Below, one piece after another: positions 1 to 12,088 of a stretch of 64,000 bases of DNA. A model generated the notes under the pieces. That model did no database searches and was not told the DNA's origin. It worked only from the letters and a program-made list of their open reading frames with translations. Location of the stretch: positions 86,870,824 to 86,934,823 of the forward strand of contig NC_067474.1 in NCBI RefSeq assembly GCF_947179515.1, given 5' to 3'. The position numbers and the translations under genes were made by a program. Within the stretch, counting starts at the first letter, position 1. Each line of letters begins with the position of its first letter. The DNA is from Apodemus sylvaticus (Eukaryota > Chordata > Mammalia > Rodentia > Muridae).

Positions 1-612
1 TTAAAATTATGAATACATATGATTGTCACAGTGGGACGTAGTGCAAATCAGGAGGTGCAACAAGGCCAAACTTTGTCAATAGCTGTGACCAACATACATT
101 AAAATTGAAACTTGAGTAGTGAAGCATTAAAAGAACCCTTCATTAATTAAGATTAGCACATAAGGCTAGCTCAGCTGTTAATTATTTACCATTATGTTTT
201 TAAAGATGCTTTAAGGATTAAAAGGAAAGTAACTGCCAACTTGCTGGGTATGAGATCACTGGTGCAGGGCACAGCTCTCTCTAGTGACACAGAAAGCATG
301 TTGTCTTCTTATGCTATTTGGTGAATAAGAAGGCTTTACATTTTTCTTGGTGTGTAGTATATGATGAATCTTTTATGTTTTCACATATTTATTTTATTAT
401 CTTAATGTATACATTTATCAGTGTTACAACAACTTCATATGAGGTCAAATAAGAATCAATATCCTGCCCCTAGAGGTATTGTAGGTGTGGCTGCAGTGTC
501 ACATGTGTATCAGTAGGTGGCAGAGAAGAGAGAGGCTGTGCCTATGCTTAGTGTTCTGACCATTAAACATCTGAATGATCAGTAGCCTAACATTCCCTGA
601 AAAAGTGAGCCT
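1..612. other. unassigned AT-rich flank
   Basis: I recognise no gene, RNA or repeat here. It is AT-rich intergenic-looking sequence with frequent stops in all frames. Confidence 0.4.
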
Positions 613-921
613 GAGATGATACTAATCTGGCAACAAGGTACCTGGACAGGGAGCTAGCCTGAGATGACTACCATTCCAGTGTTACACAAGTCCAGATGGA
701 CTCCAAGGATGGGCATTGAACAATAGACAAGATGAATCCCACCTGAGATGGAAACAGACAACCCTTGCAATTGAGCATACCTGATGAGGAGAGGGGCTGA
801 GATGACCACAAGATCGGTACTGCAAAGACCTAGTGGAGTAAACCATGACTGAGATGACCCCTGCCCAGTATCATACTGCCTGAACAGGGCATAGCTCTTC
901 TGAGACCACTCCAGAGATGAC
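613..921. repeat. degenerate short-period repeat (tgagatga core)
   Basis: The core tgagatga or a one-base variant recurs at about 613, 660, 744, 798, 850 and 913, with intervals of roughly 47-84 bases. The sequence between cores is only loosely similar. This suggests an old, decayed tandem array that leads into the longer-period array downstream. Open frames here carry no recognisable protein. Confidence 0.4.
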
Positions 922-1314
922 TTCAGATACTCAGAGACCCTGGGTGCCAGTAAGAGAAGCAAGTAAGTGTTGGAGAAATAGGAGAGAAAGACATAGAAGG
1001 ATGTGGGCATAATGAGGAGAGACAGAACTAGAAACTTGATGGTAGTGAGGGGCAGCCTAAATTTGAGTAGCTGGTAATGCCATCTGGACCATGGTGAGGT
1101 CCTGGCCTGTGCTACTACCAGGGGCCATGTCTGGGTCTGTAGCCCTGCAGCAGTAAGTGTCTGTTACCATCAAAGGCCAGGTGCAGATCCCTAATCTGGG
1201 CTGCTCCCTTGGGATAGGTTGATGTCTGAGGGCTTTGCAGAACTATTCCCTTTCCCTTACCTGGGCATCCTATGAGAGCAGGCTTTAGGGGTATGACAGT
1301 AGGAGAACTGACCC

Positions 1315-2270
1315 TGCTCCTACAGCTGCAGTACTTAGGAGGGCAAGCCTTCACATTGTAAGAGTTGTGGGTGAACTGGCCCTGAGGATATGAGCATGGG
1401 AGAGCTGTCCTGGGCAGTGGAGTGGATGAGGGAGAGATACCCTCCTAACCTTACCCCTCATTAAATTTGGCAATTAAGAGACCTGCCCTTGTGGTCATGA
1501 GAGCAAAAGAACTATCCCTGCTCCTCACCAGCTTCAGTCCGCTGGAGAATGGGCCTCATTCCTAAGCTGGGCACCAATAACCTGAATGTGGAGTGCACGC
1601 AAATCAACGCTGTGACCATGGGCATGGAAGAGGTGGTGTCACCTCTTATATACTGTGTGGAACGATGGACAAGGGAGAGATGAGCTCCCCTCCCCTTGCC
1701 ACCTATGGCAGGCAAGAAAGCTGGCCCCAAGATCACCAGTGAACGAGCTGGCTCTTCCCCTCACTTCCTGCAGCACTTGAGAAATCAGGCCCTGCACCTA
1801 GTCTGGGCAGCATAGTAGAGCCAGCCCTGGATGCAGGGTTTGCGGGTGAGTCAGCCCTGCAACTTTTATGCCATGCGGTAGGGTGGGTGAGTGAGAGATG
1901 CCATCCTAACTCCTCACCACTTAACACCCACAGTAAGAAGGAGACCTGGCCCTGGAGTCATGAGAGAGGAGAGCTGGCCCTGCCCCTCTCCTGCTGCAGT
2001 ACTGCAGAGAGCAGGCACTACATTTAACTGGGCAGCACAGTGAGGCTGGCCCGGGACATAAAGATTGCAAGTGAGGTGCACAATGAAGTGAGCGCAGGTG
2101 CTCCCTTTCTTAGAACCCATGGTAGGCAGGAGAGCTTGTCCTAGGGTTGGGAGAGTGGGAAAACTGGCCATGCTGTAGCACTCAGGAGAGAGGGGACTGC
2201 ATTTCTCTTGGGCAGCTGGGTAGAGCTGGCTCTGGTTGTGTGGATTGCTGGTGAATCATTACTGAGAGTG
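1315..2270. repeat. degenerate tandem repeat, about 190-235 bp spacing
   Basis: A unit with the order ctggccctg, a ctgcagcact-like core, a gagagcaggc-like core, then ctgggcagca and gattgcgggtga-like sequence is seen at about 1315, 1517, 1750, 1975 and 2165. Intervals are about 202, 233, 225 and 190 bases. Copies are strongly diverged. It resembles a GC-richer murine satellite-like interspersed repeat that I have seen in rodent genomes but cannot name with certainty. The short minus-strand open frames across it look like by-products of the repeat. Confidence 0.5.
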
Positions 2271-2871
2271 TGAGAGCAGGAACACCAGTGGGCTGACCAG
2301 CTCAGATCTCTCAGGCCCAGATCCAGAGCTTTGAACTGTCCCTCCCTAACATCCAACCATTGATGAACTGCTAGAGTGAGTGACAGAGCTGGTCTTAGAG
2401 ATACAAAATTACAGGATCTCATCACACAGGGCAACAACAGAATATCCAAGAGGAGTTACAGTGAGATTCCAGTATTGATGGAGTAGCAAAAGCCGGAGGC
2501 CTTGTCTACCATACCAAGGAGTCATTGTCATGAACATTTGCAAGCAAAGAAGCAAGGACAAAATATATACTGTGGGATACACTGTGACACTGCAGCTTCT
2601 GCAACAAGATTTTTAATTCCTCTGTTTGGGGGAAGGTGGCAACAGTGAAGGATGGGTATGAGAGGAGAAAAAGGTGAGTGGGATTGGCATGCAAGATTTG
2701 GAATTCACAAAGAACCAACAGAAAGATTTTTAAAAAGATTAAAAGCAGAGTTGTCTGTATAAGGGGACTAACCACCACACATTCTTGTTTCAAACACATT
2801 TTTTTCTACTTGGGCAATATCATTTTTATTTTTTAATAGGTCAGTGGATACCTTTGTGCATATGTATGGTC

Positions 2872-2881
2872 GCTCTTTCTT
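2872..2881. repeat. target-site duplication of L1-1 (left)
   Basis: gctctttctt at 2872-2881 is repeated at 6685-6694, bracketing L1-1. The motif is low complexity, so the match is supportive rather than conclusive. Confidence 0.55.
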
Positions 2882-3159
2882 CTTTCTTTCTTTCTTTTTT
2901 TAAATATTTTTATTTTCTATATTCTTTGTTTACATTTCAAATGATTTCCCCTTTCCCAGATCCCCTCTCCCCATATGTCCCATAAACCTTCTTCTCTCCA
3001 TTCATTCTCCAATCACCTCCCTTCTTTTTTTCCGCTGTCCTTATATTCGCCTCCAATGCTAGATCAATCCTTTCCAGGATCAGGACACTCTCCATACTTC
3101 TTCATGGGAGTCATTTGTTATGCGATTTGTGCCATGGGTATTCAGGGCTTCTGGGCTAA

Positions 3160-3675
3160 TTAATATCCACTTATCAGAGATTGTATTCCGTGTGTATTCT
3201 TTTGTGACTGGGTTACCTCACTTAGGATGATATTTTCCAGATTAAAACATTTGCCTAAAAATTTTGTGAATTCATTGTTTATAATTGCTGAGTAGTATTC
3301 CATTGTGTAAATATACCACATTTTCTGTATCCATTCCTCCTTTGAGGGGCATCTGGGTTCTTTCCAGCTTCTGGCTATTATAAATAAGGCTGCTATGAAC
3401 ATAATGGAGCATGTGTCTTTATTGCATGCCGGGGAATCCTTTGGGTATATGGCCAGGAGAGGTATAGCAGGGTCATTCGGAAGTGTCATGTCCAGTTTTC
3501 TGAGGAACCTCCAGACTGATTTCCAAAGTGGTTGTACCATCTTACAGCCCCAACAGCAGTGGAGGAGTGTTCCTCTTTCTCCACATCCTTGCCAACACCT
3601 GCTGTCTCCTGAGTTTTTTACCTTAGCCATTCTGACTGGTGTAAGGTGAAATATCAGGGTTGTTTTGATCTGCAT
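3160..3675 (-). pseudogene. L1-1 ORF2, C-terminal fragment (171 codons)
   Basis: This encodes the end of L1 ORF2p, the protein that normally nicks target DNA and reverse-transcribes L1 RNA at the nick. The fragment carries the cysteine-rich motif C-x3-C-x7-H-x4-C (CWQGC then LLHCCWGC) and finishes with the family ending SLISGY and a stop at 3160. Upstream, the reading frame runs into the deletion junction near 3690, so endonuclease and polymerase domains are not attached. It is a relic, not an independent gene. Confidence 0.85.
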
Positions 3676-3686
3676 TTCCCTAATGA

Positions 3687-4870
3687 CTAATGTATATCTC
3701 CCTTTTCATTTCTAAGTTTGTTAATCTGGATACTGTCTCTGTGCCCTTTGGTTAGTCTGGCTAAGGGTTTATCTATCTTGTTGATTTTCTCAAAGAACCA
3801 GCTCCTGGTTTTGTTGATTCTTTGTATGGTTCTCTTTGTTACTACTTGATTGATTTCGGCCCTGAGTTTGATGATTTCCTGCCTTCTACTCCTCCTGGGT
3901 GAAATAGCTTCTTTTTGTTCTAGGGCTTTCAGGTGTGTCATTAAGCTGTTAGTGTATGCTCTCTCCATTTTCTTTTTGGAGGCACTCAGGGCTATGAGTT
4001 TTCCTCTTAGCACTGCTTTCATTGTGTCCCATAGATTTGGGTATGTTGTGTCTTCATTTTCCTTGTGTTCTAAAAAGTCTTTAATTTCTTTCTTTATTTC
4101 TTCCTTGCCCAAGGTATCATTGAGTAGAATATTGTTCAGTTTCCACGTGTATGTGGGTTTTCTGTTGTTTTTGTTGCTATTGAAGACCCCCTTTACTCCA
4201 TAGTGATCTGATAGGAGACATGGGATTAGTTTGATCTTCTTATATTTGTTGAGGTCTGTCTTGTGACCAATTATATGGTCGTTTTTTGAGAAGGTACCAT
4301 GAGGTGCTGAGAAAAAGGTATATTCTTTTGCTTTAGGATAGAATGTTATATATATATATCTGTTAAATCTAATTCGTTCAAAGGTTCAATTAGTTTCATT
4401 GTGTCCCTGTTCAGTTTTTGTTTTCCTGATTGGTCCATTGAGGAAAGTGCAGTGTTGAAGTCACCCACAATTATTGTGTTAGGTGCAATGTGTGCTTTGA
4501 GCTTTAATAAAGGTTCTTTTATGAATGAGGGTGCCCTTGCATTTGAAGCATAGATGTTTAGGATTGAGAGTTCTTCTTGTTGTATTTTTCCTTTGACCAA
4601 CAAGAAGTGTCCCTCAGAGTCTCTTTTGATGACTTTGTCTTGAATGGCTACTCCAGCTTGTTTACTGAGACCATTTGCTTGTAAAATTGTCTTCTAGCCT
4701 TTTACTCTAAGGTAGTGTTTGACTTTGACCCTGAGGTGTGTTTCCTGAATGCAGCAAAATGTAGGGTCCTGTTTATGTATCCAGTCAGTTAGTCTATGTT
4801 TTTTTATTGGGGCATTGAGTCCATTGATGTTAAGAGATATTAAGGAATAGTGATTGTTACTTCCTGTCAT
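3687..4870 (-). pseudogene. L1-1 ORF2, N-terminal endonuclease part, broken
   Basis: Frame-shifted pieces encode the start of L1 ORF2p. The start codon is at 4868-4870 (MTGSNNHYSL) and is followed by the endonuclease motifs NINGLN and QETHL (the glutamate is a metal ligand in this family) and GDFNTAL further on. A (TA)n run at 4347-4359 disrupts the frame after LTDIYI, and the stretch 3687-4112 resumes with the linker region ending NEKGDI. The frame stops at the deletion junction. No functional endonuclease is expected. Confidence 0.8.
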
Positions 4871-5052
4871 TTTGATGTTATTTTTAAAATTTGATTGTTT
4901 AACTTCTTTTGTGTTTGATGAGAGAAGGTTACTATCTTGCTTTCTCCAGGGTAAAGTTTCCCTCCTTGCATTGGTGTTTTCCTCCAATTATCGTTTGTAG
5001 GGCTGGGTTTGTGGATAGATATTGGGTAAATTTGGTTTTGTCATGGAATATC

Positions 5053-6078
5053 TTAGTTTCTCCATCTATGGTGATTGAGAATTTTGCTGGGTATAGTAGT
5101 TTTGGCTGGCATTTGTGTTCTCTTAGAGTCTGCCCAGGATCTTCTAGCTTTCATAGTCTCAGGTGAAAAGTCTGGTGTGATTCTGATAGGTCTTCCTTTA
5201 TATGTTACTTGGCCTTTTTCTCTTACTGCCTTTAATATTCTTTCTTTGTTTAGTACATTTGGTGTTTTGATTATTATGTGACAAGAGGTATTTCTGTTCT
5301 TGTCCAGTCTGTTTGGAGTTCTGTAGGCTTCTTGTATATTCATGGGCATCTCTCTCTTTAGGTTAGGGAAGTTTTCTTCCATAATTTTATTGAAGATATT
5401 TGCTGGCCCCTTAAGTTGTAAATCTTCACTCTCATCTGTGCCTATAATCCTTAGGTTTGATCTTCTCATTGTGTCCTGGATTTCCTGGATATTTTGGGTT
5501 ACAAGCTTTTTGAATTTTGCATTTTCTTTAACTGTTGAGTTCATGGTTTCTATGGTATCATCAGCATCTGAGATTCTTTCTTCTATCTCTTGTATTCTAT
5601 TGTTGATATTTGCATCTATGTCCCCTGATTTCTTCCCAAGGTTTTCTGTCTCCAAAGTTGTCTCCCTTTGAGTTTTCTTAGTTGTTTCTACTTCTGATTT
5701 TAGATCCTGGATGGTTTTGCTTAGCTCCTTCACTTGCTTGTTTGTGCTTCCCTGTAATTCTTTAAGAGATTTTTGTGTTTCCTCTTTCATGACCTCAGCC
5801 TGTTGACCAAAGTTCTCCTGTATTTCTTTAAGTGATTTTTGCATTTCCTCCTTATTGGCTTTTGTATTCTCCTGAATTTCTTTCAATGATTTTTGTGTTT
5901 CCCTTGTAAGGGCTTCTAATTTTTGATCCATTTTCTCCTGAATTTCTTTAAGTATGTCCTTCATGTGTTCCTCTACCAGCATCATGACCAGTGATTTTAA
6001 ATCCAAATCTTGTTTTTCTGGTGTGATATGGTATCCAGGACATGCCGTTAAAGGGGAATTGTGTTCAGATGCTGCCAT
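5053..6078 (-). pseudogene. L1-1 ORF1, late frameshift (341 codons)
   Basis: L1 ORF1p is a trimeric RNA-binding chaperone that coats L1 RNA. This copy has an N-terminal Leu/Lys/Glu/Gln-rich coiled coil built from repeats of the type QKSLKEIQEN (about residues 30-140), then an RRM (LRIIGTDESE, later HIIIKTPN) and the start of the C-terminal domain. An 11-bp deletion near 5130, between copies of tctgc, shifts the frame after RRSWAD and replaces the rest of the C-terminal domain. Upstream, one base is missing in the usual MAKGKRR leader, so the readable frame begins at the internal MAASEHN. Closely similar ORF1 copies lie in L1-2 and L1-6. Confidence 0.85.
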
Positions 6079-6128
6079 ATTGCCTTGATTTCTGTTTGTG
6101 ACATTCCTGCGTTTGCCTTTTCCATCTA

Positions 6129-6684
6129 GTTCTCACTGGTATTAGTTGGTCTTGTCAATGCTGGACTCAACAGTGCAAGCTGCCTCTTCCCATGTGGCCT
6201 CTGGTGCACAGCTGACCTCCTTTACTCCCTGGCGACAGGGTGCTGTGGCCCAGGCTCTTCAGATCCTGAAGCAGACACCTGAAGGCTTTAGCAGGGGCCT
6301 GCTGGACTCACCAGAGCACACTGACTCCTCCCAGCCGGCCTCCCGGATGCCCCTCTTGCCTCTTGCAGGACCTGGAGATGTGGCATTGTAGTGCAGGCTG
6401 TTCTGGATCTGGAAATGGAGATCTGAAAGCTCCTGCCAGAGGCCTCAGTACTAAAACCCAAGATCCGTGCTGCAGGAGCAAGCTGTGAGCTCCCAGTCTG
6501 CTTCCAGGTGCACACCAGGTCTCTTGCACTTCCTGGAGACCGAGTGCTGTGGCCCAGGCTGTTCAGATCCCGAAGCAGACACCTGAAGGCTCCTGCAGGG
6601 GCCTGCTGGACTCACCAGAGCACACTGACTCCTCCCAGCTGGCCTCCCGGATGCCCCTCTTGCCTCTTGGAGGACCTGGAGATT
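6129..6684 (-). promoter_or_regulatory. L1-1 5'UTR with a 304-bp duplicated block
   Basis: GC-rich sequence matching the ORF1-proximal 5'UTR of L1-2 and L1-6. A block of about 145 bp at about 6233-6378 is repeated at about 6537-6684, an offset of 304 bp. This is the internal promoter region of L1. The element stops inside the second block, so the promoter is truncated. Confidence 0.7.
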
Positions 6685-6694
6685 GCTCTTTCTT

Positions 6695-7794
6695 TCTACT
6701 TTTACCTCAATTTCAGAAATGGAATCCACGTTGTGAGGTGTCTACCCATTAAGCATTTTTGTTCAGGAGAACAAAAAGTCTTCTACTTCAGACTTTTTTT
6801 TCCTATAGGGAAAATCATCAAACTTATTCTCTTGAGCTCTCACACGGTACACCAGGCCACTGTGTTATCACCGTGTTCTCCTGTGCTTTCTGTACACTTG
6901 TTATGAAGAATATGACTTCAATCCCTTAGGTTCCTCTGAAAAGACTAGGTGGTGCTTAGCTGGTCTGAAGTGCCATTAGGCACCAATTTTCTGAGGGTTT
7001 TGTAGAACTTCTGGAAGAGTTGTTTTCTGTAAAAAAGGACTTTCGTCTGATGACATTGGGCATGATGTGATATCTGCCTCACAGATTAATGCGGTTCTAT
7101 TAATCATAGAATGGATTGATTGCTAATTTTTCAACATGCCTTCAACAGAAGTGATTGTAGAGATTTTTTTCTTATCACACCCTATACTTGAAGCATATAG
7201 TACCTTACTTTGAATGTCTCATATGAGAAATACCCATGTTCTTCTCAAAGTAATGCATTTTTAAAATGGCATTTGCTTTATTGTTATCAATGCGTCTGAA
7301 TAGACACCTCTGTATGTTTTTCTGTCCAAAGTCTACTGTGTGTTATTTACTCAGTTTTTTGTGTTCACTGCCAATCTTGTCACAAAGAAAACTGATGCTA
7401 CAATTTTATCTCTCAATGTTCAAGGACTATCTGTGAAGGAGACAAAGAATAAAATATTTCAGGAGTCAGCAATTTGGAAGTGCAGCTCACAAAATTGCAC
7501 TTAGAGTTAAGAATAACCACAAACATTTGATCGCAAAGTCTTGTCCATCTCAACAAAAAGTGGATATATGATGGGTCTTAATGAGCTCTTTGTTAAAGGA
7601 AAAGTGACATGGTTCCTGCTTCAGTTGGGTAACAAGCCTAATGGACTTAGTTGGGATAGAGAAGATTAGTGCTAAAAGCTAAAAGGCAGGAGAGGCCGAG
7701 CAAGAGCCACACACAGCTTAGCATGGTATTTAGATGTGAGTAGACACATTTTACCCATAAAGGCCACAATGAAGTTTGTTACTAGTTCTGTGAC
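6695..7794. other. unassigned intergenic sequence
   Basis: About 1.1 kb between L1-1 and L1-2. I recognise no coding region, RNA gene or repeat. It is probably unique or very old sequence. Confidence 0.4.
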
Positions 7795-7806
7795 CATCAC
7801 ATGATT
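7795..7806. repeat. target-site duplication of L1-2 (left)
   Basis: catcacatgatt at 7795-7806 is repeated exactly at 14329-14340. The pair brackets L1-2, showing one clean retrotransposition event and defining both ends. Confidence 0.9.
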
Positions 7807-8068
7807 TCTTTTTTTTTTTAATTTTTTTATTCGATATAATTTATTTACATTTCAAATGATTTCCCCTTTTCTAGCCCCCCCACTCCCCGAAAGTCCCGTA
7901 AGCCCCCTTCTCTTCCCCTGTCCTCCCACCCACCCCTTCCCACTTGCCCGTTCTGGTTTTGCCGAATACTGTTTCACTGAGTCTTTCCAGAACCAGGGGC
8001 CACTCCTCCTTTTTTCTTGTACCTCATTTGATGTGTGGATTATGTTTTGGGTATTCCAGATTTCTAGG

Positions 8069-11000
8069 TTAATAACCACTTATTAGTGAGTGCATACCAT
8101 GATTCACCTTTTGAGTCTGGGTTACCTCACTTACTATGATGTTCTCTAGCTCCATCCATTTGCATAAGAATTTCATGAATTCATTGTTTCTAATGGCTGA
8201 ATAGTATTCCAATTGTGTAGATACACCACATTTTTTGCATCCACTCTTCTGTTGAGGGATACATGGGTTCTTTCCAGCATCTGGCAATTATAAATAGGGC
8301 TGCTATGAACATAGTAGAGCATGTATCCTTATTACATGGTGGGGAATCCTCTGGGTATATGCCCAGGAGTGGTATAGCAGGATATTCTGGAAGTGAGGTG
8401 CCCAGTTTTCGAAGGAACCTCCAGATTGCTTTCCAGAGTGGTTGTACCAATTTGCAACCCCACCAGCAGTGGAGGAGTGCTCCTCTTTCTCCACACCCAC
8501 TCCAACACCTGCTGTCTCCTGAATTTTTAATCTTAACCATTCTGACTGGTATAATATGAAATTTTAGGGTTGTTTTGATTTGCATTTCCCTAATGACTAA
8601 TGAAGTTGAGCATTTTTTAAGATGCTTCTCCGCCATCCGAATTTCTTCAGGTGAGAATTCTTTGTTTAACTCTGTACCCCATTTTTTAATAGGGTTGTTC
8701 GGTTTTCTGGAGTCTAACTTCTTGAGTTCTTTATATATATTCAGTATTAGCCCTCTATCTGACGTAGGATTGGTGAAGATCTTTTCCCAATTTGTTGGTT
8801 GCCGATTTGTCCTCTTGATGGTGTTCTTTGCCTTACAGAAACTTTGTAATTTTATGAGGTCCCATTTGTCAATTCTTGCTCTTAGAACATACGCTATTGG
8901 TGTTCTGTTCAGAAACTTTCTCCCTGTACCGATGTCCTCAAGGGTCTTCCCCAGTTTCTTTTCTATTAGCTTCAGAGTGTCTAGCTTTATGTGGAGGTCC
9001 TTGATCCATTTGGATTTGAGCTTAGTACAAGAAGACAAGGATGGATCAATTTGCATTCTTCTGCATGCTGACCTCCAGTTGAACCAGCACCATTTGTTGA
9101 AAAGGCTATCTTTTTTCCATTGGATGTTTTCAGCCTCTTTGTCGAGGATCAAGTGGCCATAGGTGTGTGGGTTCATTTCTGGATCTTCAATCCTGTTCCA
9201 TTGATCCTCCTGCCTGTCACTGTACCAATACCATGCAGTTTTTAACACTATTGCTCTGTAGTATTGCTTGAGGTCAGGGATACTGATTCCCCCAGATTTT
9301 CTTTTGTTGCTGAGAATAGTTTTAGCTATCCTGGGTTTTTTGTTGTTCCAGATGAATTTGATAATTGCTCTTTCTAACTCTGTGAAGAATTGAGTTGGGA
9401 TTTTGATGGGTATTGCATTGAATCTGTATATTGCTTTTGGCAAAATGGCCATTTTAACTATATTGATTCTACCAATCCATGAGCATGGGAGGTTTTCCCA
9501 TTTTTTGAGGTCTTCTTCAATTTCCTTCTTCAGAGTCTTGAAGTTCTTGTCATACAGATCTTTCACATGATTGGTAAGAGTCACCCCAAGATACTTTATA
9601 CTGTTTGTGGCTATTGTGAAGGAGGTCATTTCCCTAATTTCTTTCTCAGCCTGCTTATCCTTTGAGTATAGGAAGGCCACTGATTTGCTTGAGTTGATTT
9701 TATAACCTGCCACTTTGCTGAAGTTGTTTATCAGCTGTAGGAGCTCTCTAGTGGAGTTTTTTGGGTCACTTAGGTAGACGATCATGTCGTCTACAAATAA
9801 TGATAGTTTGACTTCTTCCTTTCCAATTTGTATCCCTTTGACCTCCTTATGTTGTCGAATTGACCGAACTAGTACCTCAAGTACAATATTGAAAAGATAA
9901 GGAGAGAGGGGGCAGCCTTGTCTGGTCCCTGATTTCAGTGGGATTGCTTCAAGTTTCTCTCCATTTAGTTTGATGCTGGCTACCGGTTTGCTGTATATTG
10001 CTTTTACTATGTTTAGGTATGGGCCTTGAATTCCTGTTCTCTCCAAGATTTTAAGCATGAAAGGATGCTGAATTTTGTCAAATGCTTTTTCAGCATCCAA
10101 TGAGATGACCATGTGGTTTTGTTCTTTGAGTTTGTTTATGTAGTGGATTGTATTGATGGATTTCCATATATTGAACCAACCCTGCATTCCCGGGATAAAG
10201 CCTACTTGATCATGGTGGATGATCGTTTTGATGTGTTCTTGGATTCGGTTGGCAAGAATTTTATTGAGTATTTTTGCATCGATGTTCATAAGGGAAATTG
10301 GTCTGAAGTTCTCTTTCTTTGTTGGATCTTTTTTTGGATTTGGTATCAGCGTAATTGTGGCTTCGTAGAAGGAATTGGGTAGTGTTCCTTCTGTTTCTAT
10401 TTTGTGGAATAGTTTAAAGAGTATTGGTGTTGACTCTTCTTTGAAGGTCTGGTAGAATTCTGCACTGAAACCATCTGGTCCTGTGCTTTTTTTGGTTGGA
10501 AGACTTTCTATGACTCCTTCTATTTCTTTAGGCATTATGGGACTGTTTAGATGGTCTAGTTGGTCCTGATTTAATTTTGGTATTTGGTATCTGTCAAGGA
10601 AATTGTCCATTTCCTCCAGATTCTCCAGTTGTGTCGAGTACAGGCTCTTGTAGTAGGATCTGATGATTTTTTGGATTTCCTCAGTTTCCGTTGTTATATC
10701 TCTCTTTTCATTTCTAAGTTTGTTAATTTGGATACTTTCTCTGTGCCCTTTGGTCAGTCTAGCTAAGGGTTTATCTATCTTGTTGATTTTCTCAAAGAAC
10801 CAGCTCCTAGTTTTGTTGATTTTTTTGTATGGTTCTCTTTGTTTCTACTTGATTGATTTCGGCCCTGAGTTTGATGATTTCCTGCCTTCTACTCCTCCTG
10901 GGTGAAATAGCTTCTTTTTGTTCTAGGGCTTTCAGGTGTGTCATTAAGCTGGTAATGTATGCTCTCTCCATTTTCTTTTTGGAGGCACTCAGGGCTATGA

Positions 11001-11895
11001 GTTTTCCTCTTGCACTGCTTTCATTGTGTCTCATAGATTTGGGTATGTTGTGTTTTCATTTTCATTGTGTTCTAAAAAGTCTTTAATTTCTTTCTTTATT
11101 TCTTCTTGCCCAAGGTATCATTGAGTAGAATATTGTTCAGTTTCCACGTGTATGTGACTTTTCTGTTGTTTCTGTTGCTATTGAAGACCACTTTTACTCC
11201 ATAGTGATCAGAGAGGAGGCATGGGATTTGTTTGATCTTCTTATATTTGTTGAGGTCTGTCTTGTGACCAATTATATGGTCGATTTTGGAGAAGGTACCA
11301 TGAGGTGCTGAGGAAAAGGTATATTCTTTTGCTTTAGGATAGAATGTTATATATATATATCTGTTAAATCTAATTGGTCCAAAGCTTCAATTAGTTTCAT
11401 TGTGTCCCTGTTTAGTTTCTGTTTTACTGATCGGTCCATTGAGGAAAGTGCAGTGTTGAAGTCACCCACAATTATTGTGTTAGGAGCAATGTGTGCTTTG
11501 AGTTTTAATAAAGCTTCTTTTACGAAAGAGGGTGTCCTTGCATTTGGAGCATATATGTTCAGGATTGAGAGTTCTTCTTGTTGTATTTTTCCTTTGACCA
11601 GCAAGAAGTGTCCCCCAGAGTCTCTTTTGATGACTTTGGGTTGAAAGTCAATTTTATCTGATATTAAAATGGCTACTCCAGCTTGTTTCCTGAGACCATT
11701 TGCTTGTAAAATTGTCTTCCAGCCTTTTACTCTAAGGTAGTGTTTGTCTTTGACCCTGAGGTGTGTTTCCTGTAAGCAGCAAAATGTAGGGTCCTGTTTA
11801 TGTATCCAGTCAGTTAGTCTGTGTCTTTTTATTGGGGCATTAAGTCCATTGATGTTAAGAGCTATTAAGGAATAGTGATTGTTACTTCCTATCAT
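8069..11895 (-). pseudogene. L1-2 ORF2 (endonuclease/reverse transcriptase), broken
   Basis: The start MIGSNNHYSL lies at 11895, followed by the endonuclease motifs NINGLN, QETHL and GDFNTAL. A TA-repeat expansion ends that frame near 11347. The longest intact stretch, 8190-10610 (806 codons), holds the reverse-transcriptase core: SLDAEKAFDKI (motif A), QGCPLSPYLFN (motif B) and, in place of the usual FADD, LFVDD (motif C). It continues to the Cys-rich region C-x3-C-x7-H. A one-base insertion near 8213 removes the final residues; the correct ending SLISGY is in the next frame, with its stop at 8069. Confidence 0.9.
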
Positions 11896-12088
11896 TTTTG
11901 ACGTTATTTTTTAAATTTGATTGCTTAACTTCTTTTGGGTTTGATGAAAGGTTACTATCTTGCTTTTTCCAGGGTGAAGTTTACCTCCTTGTATTGTTGT
12001 TGTCCTCCTATTATCCTTTTTAGGGATGGGTTTGTGGATAGATATTGGGTAAACTTGGTTTTGTCTTGAAATATCTTAATTTCTCCAT

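Larger units (their letters stand above)
2882..6684 (-). mobile_element. L1-1: LINE-1 with internal ORF2 deletion
   Basis: Minus-strand L1 running from an AAAG-rich A tail (seen as tctttctttc from 2882) through the 3'UTR, the end of ORF2, an internal deletion, the start of ORF2, ORF1 and part of a 5'UTR. Aligned against L1-6, about 2.08 kb of ORF2 is missing at about 3690, where sequence normally beside codons for the C-terminal region joins sequence upstream of the reverse transcriptase. The element is flanked by a candidate 10-bp TSD. Its 3'UTR is the kind also present in L1-5 and L1-10. It is non-autonomous: no reverse-transcriptase core remains. Confidence 0.85.

Noticed and set aside
654..2449. 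Chain of short minus-strand open frames
   Set aside because: No domain, no splice pattern, and they follow a degenerate repeat; best seen as chance frames in GC-richer sequence.
8575..9162. 195-codon plus-strand open frame (and similar ones at 22381-22968 and 45321-45788)
   Set aside because: These are the antisense of the well-supported L1 ORF2 and recur in every copy for that reason; no independent coding evidence.
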